Shown: in pieces, positions 10,455 to 20,458 of the stretch | Layout of the letters: every line of letters starts with the position of its first letter | How positions within the stretch are numbered: the stretch's first letter is position 1 | Assembly (NCBI GenBank): GCA_025506515.1 | Contig: CM046442.1 | Span: forward strand, 110,599,706 to 110,663,705 | DNA length: 64,000 bases | Reading direction: 5' to 3' | Origin: Flaveria trinervia | Taxonomy: Eukaryota; Streptophyta; Magnoliopsida; Asterales; Asteraceae | The notes under the pieces: generated by a model | The model's database searches: none | Seen by the model: the letters and a program-made list of their open reading frames with translations, nothing else | Told to the model about the DNA's origin: nothing | Program-made: the position numbers and the translations under genes

Positions 10455-10561
10455 CCTCAGGTCAGTGCCACCGCACAGCAGAGAGGCGGCAAACAACAAT
10501 GATTCTAGAAAATATAGGTTATGCTTATCCTCAGGTCAGTGCCACCGCACAACAGAGAGGC
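10455..10561. repeat. 33-bp direct repeat pair in element B spacer
   Basis: The repeat starts CCTCAGGTCAGTGCCACCGC and ends CAGAGAGGC. The copies at 10455-10487 and 10529-10561 differ at one base (CAGCAG/CAACAG). The second copy is bounded by ATAGGTTATG upstream and CATAACCTAT downstream, so it is also the loop of a short inverted repeat. Confidence 0.85.
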
Positions 10562-11277
10562 ACATAACCTATCTTCTTTGAGCAATTTTAATCTTTTTGC
10601 ACAAATCTCACCAACAACATAAGTTATTAGTTTGATTGCTTTTGCTTTTTGTCATGTGCTTTTGCTCATATTTTGGTCTTACGCTCACATTTGTGGCGTT
10701 TATTCTGCTCGTCACCCCTTCTTGGAATTTTGTTGATTGTGTTAACCAGGGATAGAATGATAACCCATAGCTTGTTGACCAACTTAGTTTAATCTTGAGA
10801 TCATCAACAAGGTCTAATCATCTATTGTGTTGAATCTACCGACATATCATCTGTGGTCTAGCAACCTCTAGGTCTACTTTCTTTGTGTTACCTTAGTAGT
10901 AGCTAGTTTTACTATCATTTTTCCTTTTATATTGCTCAGACTACACAGACTTATACTTTGAACTTTGCATCTTATTCAATTTAAACTTTTAATGTCCCAA
11001 GTGGTTTGCTCCTGTGTACTGTCATTTTCCAAAGTCATTGAATCGGTATCACAGAAACGATCAAGTTTCTATCAGCTAGCCTCTCCTCCTCCCTCGGTTT
11101 TTTGATAATGTTACTAACTAAACCTATTCTCCCCCTAAAATTCTAAAACCGTAACCGATTTACGCTTTTTAGGATTTTAATAGGCGACAAAAGAACACCA
11201 ATTTAATTAAACTGCATATAATTAAACAAATAATAAAGACAATAAAAATAAAAGAAATATGAACAATACGCAACGAA

Positions 11278-12064
11278 CTACACGTGGTCATCTTCAGGAA
11301 TTACATCACTTTTATTTTTAACGCCGTTGACCTTTAACAAATATAGAAAACATGGTTTATCAAAAGCCTTTGTAAAGAGATTAGCGCGTTGAAAATCAAT
11401 ATTTATTTTAATCACATCGATTAGGTTATTTTCAAAACAATCACGTATAAAGTGATATTTTATGCTGATGTGTTTGGTCTTAGGATGTTGGACCGGATTT
11501 TTTGTTACTGCAATTGCAGCAGAGTTATCAACAAACATAGGAGTATAAGAGAAATTCAAACCGTAGTCCCGCATTTCCTATTGAATCCATATGATTTGGG
11601 AACAGCAACTTGCAGTAGCAACGTATTCAGCTTAACTGGTTGACAAAACAACCGAGGTCTGCTTCTTACACTGCGAGGTCACTAATATTCTCCCAAAGAA
11701 TTGACATCCCGCTGATGTAGACTTGTAGTTCATCTTGCAGCCACCGTAATCCGAGTCACTATACGCTGTTAGCTCGAAGTCATCGTCATGAGGATACCAC
11801 AACCCAAGTGTTGGAGTGCCTTTAAGATAACAGAAGATCCTTTTGACCCCTATCAGATGGTTACCTTTTGGCTTTGTCGGATATCTTGAACATAAACATG
11901 TCGCGTACATGATATCAGGTCTTGAGGCAGTGAGATACATGAGAGATCCAATCATTCCTCGGTACATGGTGGCATCAACCAGATCACCATTCTCGTCGGG
12001 TGCTACATCATGGTTTGTAGCAAGTGGAGTCCCAGCTGCGGAAGCATCCTCCATGTCAAACCGA
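11278..12064 (-). pseudogene. RNase H and RT thumb of element B
   Basis: The minus strand encodes the copia RT end and RNase H: YRGMIGSLMYLTASRPDIMY, the RNase H opening AYSDSDYGGCK, then a stop region and FVDNSAAIAVTKNPVQH with HISIKYHFIRD and the tail LFTKAFDKP. RNase H would remove the RNA template during cDNA synthesis. The order and spacing are normal for SIRE-type pol. A stop or frame break between about 11575 and 11632 separates the halves. It ends at 11278, upstream of the env spacer. Confidence 0.88.
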
Positions 12065-12906
12065 CTAATAATATCTCCTACATACTTGGTCTAATGTAAA
12101 AGATCCCTTTTGGTGTCTAATCCACTTGTAAAGAAAGAATTTCATCTCTCCCATGGCACTCATTTCAAACTCAGCCTTCATTACTGCTTCAAACTCTTTA
12201 CATAGATCTTCATTCTTAGAACCGAAGATTATGTTATCAACATAGATTTGGACTAGCAGTAAATCACCTTCCTTTTCTTTGATGAACAGTGTACAGTCAA
12301 TAACACCTCTACGAAACCCATGTTTCACAAGGTGAGTGGAGAGTTTTCATACCAGGCTCTAGGAGCTTGATGAAGCCCTTATAAATCCTTGTTGAGTTTG
12401 TAAACTCTATCCTGATGATATGGATCCTCAAATCCTTCGGGTTGATTGACGTACACTGTCTCTCGGATTTCACCATGAACGAATGCACTCTTCACATCCA
12501 GTTGATAAACTTTAATCTTCATGTATGATGCATAGGCAAGGAAGATACGGATTGCTTCCATTCTTGCCATGGGTGCAAACACTTCATTGTAGTCTATGCC
12601 CTTGACTTGTCGAAATCCTTGAACAATAAGTCGAGCCTTGTTGCTGATGATCACGCCTTGATCATCTTTCTTGCATTTCAAGACCCACTTGGTGCCAATA
12701 ACCTTAGCACCTTTAGGTCTATCCACCAGAGTCCATAAACCTAACTTCTTGAACTGAAGAAGTTCTTCTTGCATGGCACTCACCCATGCCTCATCATTCA
12801 GGGCTTCACTAGCATACTTTGGCTCAAACTGAGACACAAAGCAACGATATGCACCGTCATGAAGGTATCCTTTTTCCATCACCAAGGCATAATCAGCTGA
12901 GTACAA
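12065..12906 (-). pseudogene. reverse transcriptase of element B, catalytic YVDN
   Basis: The first part (12906 down to 12379) encodes LWTLVDRPKGAKVIGTKWV, KARLIVQGF, IDYNEVFAPMARMEAIR and VYQLDVKSAFVHGEI, whose first catalytic Asp (QLDVKSAF) is present. A frameshift near 12340 leads to the second part (12328 down to 12065) with GVIDCTLFI and LLLVQIYVDNIIFGS. The copia motif is YVDD; here the second Asp is Asn, which should abolish polymerase activity. FFLYKWIRHQ also departs from the usual FFLGIQV. This is a decayed RT. Confidence 0.9.
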
Positions 12907-13449
12907 CTAATTTGTGGTCTGAACTCCTGATCTCACATCCCCAATGACATTATCTAATGGATGATAGACATTTAGGCGTGATCCAGGAGTGGTTGGAACA
13001 ACTAGCTCAGAATCAAGATTATGAACATTTGGTTCAGTATCTGAGGCAGTAGGAGTCTGAGGTTCCGAAGATTCAGAGGTATCAATGTCAGATGCTTGTG
13101 GACTTGCGGTAGGAGGAACCTGTTGCTCCTGGTTGTTTAGATCAGTCTCCATAGCTTCTTCATTAGAGGAAGAGTCACTATTTTCAAGTGCTCCCCCTAA
13201 GTTGTTAGATGAATGATCTTGTGAACCAGATGATGTTGAATCTTGAGAAGGTGTTTTCAAGACATCATACATCATCTTTGTGGCCAACTCTTCTTCAGAA
13301 GTGGAGAGTGGTATGTTGAAGGACTTGAAGAATCCATCATAGTCGAAGAAGAAGGCGGGTCCTTTTCCAGCAGGTGGTGTGGTGTATCTCTGAACATCAA
13401 CGTTACACCACACTTCTACTTGACCCGTTGAGTTGTTGTAAACTCTCAT
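12907..13449 (-). pseudogene. integrase-RT linker of element B
   Basis: 180 open codons start MRVYNNSTGQVEVWCNVDV (integrase C-terminal fold, matching the usual VYN...ES.NV segment). They run through a Ser/Gln/Asp/Thr-rich disordered stretch (about residues 60-150) to VPTTPGSRLNVYHPLDNVIG, the usual lead-in to RT (HP...IIGD). It is in frame with the RT segment below it, separated by one stop near 12907. Confidence 0.75.
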
Positions 13450-14260
13450 GTTCGGTATGTTGTATCCTAGAGAGATACCTTCATCAGCCTTCTCGCTGAA
13501 TTTTCCCTCTTGAGCCTTCTTCAGTAGGGTGCACGGAGCGCCAAACGGCTTGAGATACTCTAGATTGGGTTTACGTCATTGTAGTAACTCGTAACACGTC
13601 TTTCCATGGCGTTTAACAACCAGAACTCAATTTAGCGTATAACACACATTTGCAACTGCTTCATTCCATAATTGGATAGGCAGTTTCGAGTCTGCTGGCA
13701 TCGTTCGTGCTGTCTCTATCAAGCTGCGATTCTTCCTTTCAGCAACGTCGTTCATCTGAGGAGTGTAGGCAGAAGTGAACTGATGTACAATTCCCTTTTC
13801 CTTGCAGTAAGCCTCCATCCATTGATTCTTGAACTCGGTTCCGTTGTCTGAGCGCACTTGTCGTACCTTCAGCTTGTAGGGGTACTCCAAAGTAGTTACT
13901 AATTCCTTGAATAACTCAAATGTTTCTGATTTGGATTTCAGAAACATCACCCAAGAGAATCTTGAGTAGTCATCAGTAACTACATAGCAGTACAAGTCGC
14001 CTGCGATGCTTCTTGTACTGACTGGACCAAACAGATCCATATGAAGACGTTCAAGAGGAAGTTCAATGGAATGAACTTTCTTTTCCTTATGAGACTTCTT
14101 CGTCTATTTGTCCTTCTTGCACGCAACACAGAAATCTGGATGTTGAAAGTTTTTGACGTTAACTCCTCTCACTAGATCATTTTGGATCAAGTGATTCATC
14201 TTCCATGGATTAATGTGTTCCATTCTCCTATGCTAGGAGATGGAATCCTTCTCAGTAGCT
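13450..14260 (-). pseudogene. integrase core of element B
   Basis: From 14040 the minus strand reads MDLFGPVSTRSIAGDLY, DDYSRFSWVMFLKSKSE, VRSDNGTEFKN, TPQMNDVAERKNRSLIE and LWNEAVANVCYTLN. The DDE catalytic set is visible: D of MDLFG, D of SDNGTEF and E of AERKN. The usual TPQQNG is TPQMND here. Sequence above 14040 (to about 14260) keeps the zinc-finger end and linker text, with a stop near 14105. The C-terminal part below 13627 is broken by a stop at about 13578. Confidence 0.88.
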
Positions 14261-14274
14261 TTTGACAAGGAGCA

Positions 14275-14740
14275 CTAAACTTCATGATCTGTTGTGGAGG
14301 CCTTTGATAGATCCAAGACATAAAGGTCCTTATATCTTGAGTCAGACATTAAGACATGATCCTCCGGGATGACATAGTCCTTTTTCAGGACATAGCACTT
14401 CTTATTGTCAAATACTACCTTAAAACCTTTATCACAAATTTGAGAAACAGAAATCAAGTTATTTTGAAGTTGTTGAACATAGTTTACCTTGTGAAACTTC
14501 ACTTTCTGATTACCTACTTCTCCTTGAGCTGTGATGTACCCAGCTTTGTTTCTTGCAAACGAAACATGACCTCATTTTATTTGTTTGACGTTTGATAAGA
14601 GAGCCCTGTTCCCTGTCATGTGCCTGGATGCTCTGCTATCTATAGTGAACACCCTGCAGATTCAATTGAAAACATTAGTGACATGATCCACGTGTTGGTT
14701 TCAGCATTATAGTGAACACCCTGCAGATTCAATTGAAAAC
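14275..14740 (-). pseudogene. protease and pre-integrase of element B; active site DSR
   Basis: The protease motif near 14600-14650 reads VFTIDSRASRHMTGNRALL. The aspartic protease triad should be D-S/T-G, but Gly is Arg. A stop follows within about 15 codons (KQIK*GHVSF). The pre-integrase part (14502 down to 14275) reads KFHKVNYVQQLQNNLISVSQ, then KKCYVLKKDY. A 39-bp segment including the protease N-terminal edge is duplicated (14641-14679 and 14708-14746). Confidence 0.8.
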
Positions 14741-14746
14741 ATTAGT
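14641..14746. repeat. 39-bp direct duplication beside the protease of element B
   Basis: TATAGTGAACACCCTGCAGA and the following 19 bases occur at 14641-14679 and again at 14708-14746, 67 bp apart. Confidence 0.9.
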
Positions 14747-16169
14747 TCATGTTAGGGACCCAAGCCTTCACTGGCTTGGGTTTCCTAGAGGCATCATAAA
14801 TCATAAACTCAACCCATTGACCGTTTGAGGGTGAGGGAAGCTCATGTGTCTTCTTCTTCTCATTATCAGACAATGAGCTTGATTTTTCCTTCCATAAGCC
14901 AGCTTTGTGTAAGGCCTGTTTGTGATAAACAGATGACTGGCTAATGTGTTGAACTTTTGGTTCACTATCCGTTTTAGGTGGTGTCACTGAGTTCCTCTTA
15001 AAAGAGCTAGGTTTTGGTTCCGGAAGTTCAACTTTCCTCCTCGATGTCTGATAATAAGGACAGTTAGACACAATGTGTCCATACTCTCCACAGCTGTAGC
15101 ATGATCTGCTTTTGACTTTACGATTTAACTATTTTTGTGGAGATATATGTGACACACGTGTGACCTTACTCTGTTTGGGTTTCGACTCTTCTTGTTTAGA
15201 TGTTTTTTCTGGTTTAACAAAGTTCATTGCTTTAACAGTTTTAACATCTTTTCCTTTTCTATTATCAGGACTTTGACAAGATGCACGTGATTGGTTAACA
15301 TTACCGGTCCTTTTAGGTTCAGATTTAGACTTGATTGACCCAGACTTTATATTAACCTTTCCAAACTCTTTTTCCAGATTAACACAAGGCATTTTATCTT
15401 TTGCCTTTGAAGTGGCATCCTTTTGTTTAGTACCAGATTCATTTGATTTACATGTGGAATCTGGATCACTTACAAGAGGAGTAAACACCACATGATCCTT
15501 GATTGGATTATAATTGATTGGTTTACATTTTGCCTTCATCAAGATCTGACGTGGTGGTGGAACCACTTTATAACCCAATCCCTCCCTATTATTTCTCTAT
15601 CTCACTAAGTTTTGGACAATATGAGATGAACTTGTCCAACTCTACAGTTTTTGCTTTAAAGAATTAACTTCTACTTCTAAAACTGCCTTTTGTTTCTTAG
15701 TGTCATCTAGGGAGTTAAGATAGTACCTATTGTCATTAGCTTGGTTAAAGGCTACCACTTCTGTTTCCCTAAGCCGTTTGTTCAAAAGGTCTATCTTTTC
15801 TTTGTAACTATGCTCATTTTGTTTTAGAACTCTGTTAGCTTCAGTGCACAGTTCCAAGTCCTTTACTAAGTTATCATTATGATCTAATAACATTACAAAT
15901 TTTAAATCAATGTTTTCCTTAAATTTATTACAATCAGAACAAGCATGATTATTGAAAAGTTGGTCAGTAGTACTTACCTGAGAGGGTTTTGATGAATCAG
16001 CCATCAATGCAGAGTCTGGTATTTCTGGTGCTCGTGATTCTGACGTTGTTGGAGTTTTCCCTTCTTCAGCCTGGTAATTGACCACTGGTGCAGTCTCTTC
16101 TGTATTTGACATCGCGAGTTCGACTGCAATATATCCTTCACTAACAGAATCATCATCTAGATCCTCCAC
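14742..16169 (-). pseudogene. extended gag C-terminal region of element B
   Basis: Three long minus-strand ORFs in one frame (16169-15642, 15578-15129, 15071-14742), each ended by a single stop, encode an acidic N-part (MEDLDDDSVSEGYIAVELAM), a Leu/Glu heptad segment that looks coiled-coil (NRVLKQNEHSYKEKIDLLNK), and a long Lys/Ser-rich basic part (KPKQSKVTRVSHISPQK). A CPYYQT sequence and the nearby CYSCGEYGH-like text (around 15070-15110) form a second zinc knuckle. Known: SIRE-type gag is unusually long between the knuckle and the protease. I infer gag C-terminus; it has no catalytic motifs. Confidence 0.72.
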
Positions 16170-16199
16170 ACTAGCGATATTGGATTCTCCCGGTGAGAC

Positions 16200-17580
16200 A
16201 AACCGAAAGCTCTAGTCATGTCCTTCATCATCATGAGCAGTCAAGGCATTAGGATCCTTGCTTGATGAAGTAGGACTACTAGTGGGTTTATCTTGATGAT
16301 TGAAGGAAGTGAAAGGATTCCCATTTCCAGTCTTCTTTGGCTTCACACACTCCTGTTTGAAGTGCCATTTCTCACCGCAGTTGAAACACGTCACCTTGGT
16401 CTTATCGAAACCAAAGGTAGTGTCCTTAGTTGCAACCAAGTTCTGTCTGGTTTTATTGACAAACTTCTTAGCTCGCCGGACAGCACTCGCTAAGGCCCAC
16501 ATTGTGTCCATCCTTTCCAGCTCTATCTCGTCAGCCTGCTCATAGTCCTCATCTGCCAGATGGTAGTTTCCAATTTTACCAGCAATTAGTCCATCATAGG
16601 AGTGGACTACTACAGCTAAGAGATCCATGTGTTCTTTAGCTACTTCAACTATCACATTACCAAAATTCTCGGTCTTCAGTTTTATTGCATTGGCTTCAGG
16701 TACAATGTATTGGGTACCAGACGACCCTGGCGTTTTGACCCTGAAGTAGAGGCTTGAGAAGGACCAAATGAGCTTGATACATAAGTTGTCTGAAGAGGTG
16801 CTCCAGATGTTTGGCTTGTGGAGTCGCATTGTACAGGGATGGATTCTGATCATAGGAAGACTTTTGTGCTCTATATTTCACTCTCAGCTCTTCCTCTCTC
16901 AGCTTCAGAATGAAATCATTAATATCTAATTTCATTAGCATACAATTCTGTCTGAGGTTGGACACAAATGAAATCAATTTCTCCGGTAGCCCATCTACCA
17001 AGTTAGACACTTTATCCTCCATTGACATCGATACTCCATGAGTGTGCATCTCACTCATCAAGTGGTAGAACCTATCAATGACATCATCCAGGCTTTCTTT
17101 TCCCTTCGAGGAGAAGTTGTCAAACTCCTTCTTTAAAGCCTTAGCCTTTATAGCTTTCAATGATGCATTTCCGTCATACCTTTTCTCCAATGTATCGCAT
17201 AGTTTCTTTGCTTGCGTATATTACGAGAATTAATGGAAAATATCCTTCGAAATTGACTATGTAAGCAAAGCATAGACCTTCTTTTCAACATTGTATTTAA
17301 CCTTTCGACCATCAGTCATGCCACCTAGTGTAAGTTTGACACCATCAGCTCCTACTGGCATGTTGTACCCCGTCTCTATAGATTTCCACAGATTGGGATC
17401 TACTCCATTTGAGTAGATCTCGAAACATTGCTTCCATTATGGGTATTCATCTAACATGATTAGCTTCGGGGGTTTATTATGATTCCCCAATTTGTTCTCT
17501 AGTAGCAGTAGTTCTGAATACATGAGTCCCTCCCTGCTGTGAATGCTGAGTATTGGTCCTCCATTGTCATAAACTTTAAC
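16200..17580 (-). pseudogene. gag of element B with CCHC zinc knuckle
   Basis: Landmarks on the minus strand are KPPKLIMLDEYP (about 17450), the usual gag lead-in; LEKRYDGNASLKAIKAKALK (about 17180); ESLDDVIDRFYHLMSEMHTH; VDGLPEKLISFV; and the nucleocapsid knuckle CFNCGEKWHFKQEC (about 16370), a C-X2-C-X4-H-X4-C motif. Frameshifts occur near 16730-16850 and stops near 17210. The start is uncertain; a Met at 17523 is plausible. Gag would form the virus-like particle and package the RNA. Confidence 0.82.
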
Positions 17581-18026
17581 TTTAAACCAAACTGTTTTAT
17601 TAGTGCGAATGAAGGTGTGCGATTGTGCTATTCGGGCGATTGAACTATGCGGATGGTTCAATCGTGCGATTGAACTAATGCGGATGGCTCAGTTGGCCGA
17701 ATGAACTAATACGGTTGAACAATCCAAATATTCTGCTCTGTCGTACGAATGAGTTCAATCGTGCGTCTGGGGATGCGTATGAACTCAGTTGTCTGATTGA
17801 GTCAATCGTGCAACTGAACCGACTGGATTTCAAAAGTTCGTAGGTTTAAGGTGTTATGGACGCAAAACCATGAATTTCTTGCTAACCCTAATTGCCGTAT
17901 GCCAGAAAAACTGAACTTTACGATTAGGAGACGTCTAAAACCCGATTTGACACAAAAAATTGAGTCTTTTAGTGTAAAAATACAATTTTTATATCAAAAC
18001 AATTGAATCACACGTAAATCTAGAGC
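17581..18026 (-). repeat. 5' leader of element B
   Basis: Untranslated leader between PBS and gag. The part at 17615-17825 is dense in degenerate CAATCGTGCGATTGA-type palindromic words; the rest is AT-rich. Palindromes just downstream of the PBS would fall in the packaging/dimerisation region of the RNA (inference). Confidence 0.6.
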
Positions 18027-18042
18027 CAAAGCTCTGATACCA
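18027..18042 (-). other. primer-binding site of element B
   Basis: Minus-strand TGGTATCAGAGCTTTG is complementary to the 3' end of initiator-Met tRNA, two bases inside the 5' LTR. Confidence 0.92.
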
Positions 18043-18044
18043 CT

Positions 18045-18752
18045 TGTTTGGATCGTGTACTGGATGAATACTAACATATTTACACGTATACCGAATCAAA
18101 TAGTGCGGAATCCTATTTGATTGGCGATCCAATTAATGAGAACGCATGTAGAATCAATTAAAGATTGAATCTAAATGTTAAGAACGATTAGCAATTGATC
18201 TACTGCGATCTATGAAGTTGGAACAGGTTGCTAGAGGTCTTACGTGTAGGTATCGAAATATTCAAAGTGTCTCGTTTTTCCACGATTTAAGTGATATTTA
18301 TAGGTTAGGTTTTATCAATCGTGCGACTGGACCATCGTGCGGTTGAGTCTTGCGGTTGATCCATTCGCACGACTGAGTGTTCAGTCGTGCGACTGAGCCA
18401 ATCTCATGTCACAATCATGCGATTGATCCAGTCTCCTGGTTCATTCGTCCAACTGGTTCATTAGTATGAAGTTGTTCATGCGTATGGTCCATTAGCATAG
18501 GCCAATCACATGAGAACTTCATATGATTAAGTTTGAATATGTTTCACAATCATTAATTAACTTTGATCTATTCAAACAACCACAATCCTATATAATTAGT
18601 TCAATAAGCGTTAACCTACTAATCAATTAACTAATAAACATTATAAGCACAACCACACATTGTATTTCATTAAGTACCCATTCAATTACATATGTGTAAG
18701 ACAATAAGGACATTTACATTAAGTTCAGAAACTAGGGACACGTGTATCTACA
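18045..18752 (-). repeat. 5' LTR of element B
   Basis: 708-bp LTR with TATAAATA (minus) at 18295-18302 and a perfect CAGTCGTGCGACTG palindrome at 18382-18395. It ends at TSD AGTCT (18753-18757). Confidence 0.93.
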
Positions 18753-19212
18753 AGTCTCTTTAAAGTTGAACCCATAGTCTAGCATCTGATTCTGAATCCA
18801 AAGTACTTGAGCACAGCAGCTTGCAGCAGCAATGTATTCAGCTTTAGCAGTTGATGTAGTGACATAGGATTGCTTTTTGCATTGCCAGGAGACAACCCTT
18901 CCACCAAGAAGCTAACATCCCCCTTCTGTAGGCTTTGCAGTCATATTGCATCCACCATAATCACTACTTGTATATGCATACAGATTAAAGTCAAAATTCT
19001 TTGGATCCCAAAGGCCAAGTATTGAGGAACCTTTGAGATATCTTAAAATTCTTTTGATAGTGATAAGGTTTGACATCTTGAGGTTGGCTTGATATCTTGC
19101 ACACACATGTGGCAAACATGATATCAGGCCTGCTAGCTGTAAGGCACATTAGAGACCTAATCATAGCCCTGTAAATATGTTCATCCACACTCCCCCTCAA
19201 GGTCAGGCCCAA
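18753..19212 (-). pseudogene. RNase H of element A, 5' side of the B insertion
   Basis: The minus strand reads YRAMIRSLMCLTASRPDIMF, a frameshift, CARYQANLKMSNLITIKRIL, AYTSSDYGGCNMTAKPTEGG and, after a stop, the KAEYIAAASCCAQVLWIQNQ segment, ending at FNFKE where B's TSD sits. The C-terminal remainder is 4227-4441. It matches the RNase H of D (33570-33840) and K (46000-46320), so it belongs to group 2. Confidence 0.87.
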
Positions 19213-20458
19213 GGGAGTGGTTTCTTCCTATGGGAGTCTTAGCAACCTTGCAATCAATCATGTTCAACCTCTTAAGTATGTCCTGAACATACTTTGACTA
19301 ACTTATGAAGATGCCATCTTCAACTTGTTTTATGTGAATTCCTAGAAAGAAATTGAGCTCCCTCATGGCACTCATTTCAAAACTATCCTTCATCAGCTTC
19401 TCAAAGTCTTTACAGAGCTTTGTATTAGTTGAACCAAAGATGACGTCATCTACATATACTTGAACTAGCATCAAGTCATTTCCTATTTCTTTGATGAAGA
19501 GAGTTCCATCTATAGTGCCTCTTTTGTATCCATGCTTGTGGAGATAGTTAGATAGATTCTCATAACACTTTCTAGGTGCTTGGTGCAACCCATAAAGAGC
19601 CTTATCAAGCCTGCAGACATGATCAGGATGATCAAGATCTGCAAAGCCAGGTGGTTGTTTAACATACACCACTTCGTCAATCACTCCTTAGAGAAAAACA
19701 CACTTGACATCAAGTTGATAGACCTTGAAGTTCTTGGATGCAGCAAATGCCAAGAATATCCTAACAGCTTCTAATCTTGCTACAGGAGCAAAGATATTTG
19801 TGTAGTTAATTCCTTCTTGAGTATACCCTTGAACAACAAGTCTAGCTTTGTTTTTGATGACAATTCCTCTATCATCCTTCTTATTCCTAAAAACCCATTT
19901 GGTTCCTATAGTAGTCTTCCATAAGGAAGAGGACATAGGTTCCAACCTTCTACCTTTTGAATTGAAGTAGCTCCTCTTGCATTGCTTTAACCCAACTTCC
20001 ATCCTTTAGAGTCTTATCAATTTTCTTAGGCTCTATCTAAGATAAGAAACAAGAGTGAAGACAAACATTTGCATCATGGGTGTCTCCACTTGTTCTTACG
20101 CTTGAGTCAACATTTCTAATAATGTTTGAGGTGGGATGAGACTTGTGGATCCTTAGCTGAGGGATCACAGCAAGTTGCTAAGAGATATCTAAATTAGAAA
20201 AATTTAGATCCGGCATTTTTGTTTCTCCCACATTATCAACACACTTATCAAGTGAGACTTGATCCAATGAGTGTGTGACATCATTGATGTTGTTTTAATA
20301 GAGTGGTTGTCAGCATCAAGAAACTCTTGATCACTATCACCACCACCATGGTCTTCTACATTTGAAGCTTTTTTATATGGTTGTTTAGCCTATGAGCTTG
20401 AATTTGAAGGTATGATAGATGTATCAGTTGAATTGGTCATTGTAGTGCTGATAGAAAC
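19213..20458 (-). pseudogene. reverse transcriptase of element A
   Basis: Minus-strand segments: GTKWVFRNKKDDRGIVIKNK, KARLVVQGYTQEGIN, NIFAPVARLEAVRIFLAFAA and VYQLDVKCVFL (20002-19688); then MIDEVVYVKQPPGFADLDHP, ALYGLHQAPRKCYENLSNYL, LMLVQVYVDDVIFGSTN and FFLGIHIKQVEDGIFIS (19684-19298). The catalytic YVDD is intact. One stop lies between the halves near 19688 (VFL*GVIDE). 20003-20458 is the disordered linker from integrase, with several stops. It closely matches the RT of D. Confidence 0.9.

Larger units (their letters stand above)
8700..11277 (-). repeat. non-coding pol-env spacer of element B with palindrome clusters
   Basis: About 2.6 kb without credible coding sequence. It holds two clusters of CAGTCG-type palindromes (8757-8975 and 9360-9665), four CTCAGAC-loop hairpins (9733-9865), two 33-bp direct repeats (10455-10487 and 10529-10561), and AT-rich text near 11140-11270. 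A splice acceptor for an env-like subgenomic RNA could lie here, but I cannot identify one. Confidence 0.65.
4442..18752 (-). mobile_element. Element B: 14.3-kb Sirevirus-like Ty1/copia with env-like gene
   Basis: Seen: two LTRs (4442-5177 and 18045-18752), both TGTAGATACA...CCAAACA on the minus strand, a PBS, a PPT, gag, protease, integrase, RT, RNase H, a non-coding gap of 2.6 kb, and a long env-like region before the 3' LTR. Flanks are AGTCT at 4437-4441 and 18753-18757. Known: Maximus/SIRE elements are large copia elements with an extended gag, an extra 3' ORF and conserved palindromic motifs in non-coding parts; all are present here. Frameshifts and stops in gag, pol and env-like, an R in the protease active site and YVDN in place of YVDD indicate it is not autonomous now. 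It is the best-preserved full-length structure in the window. Confidence 0.93.
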
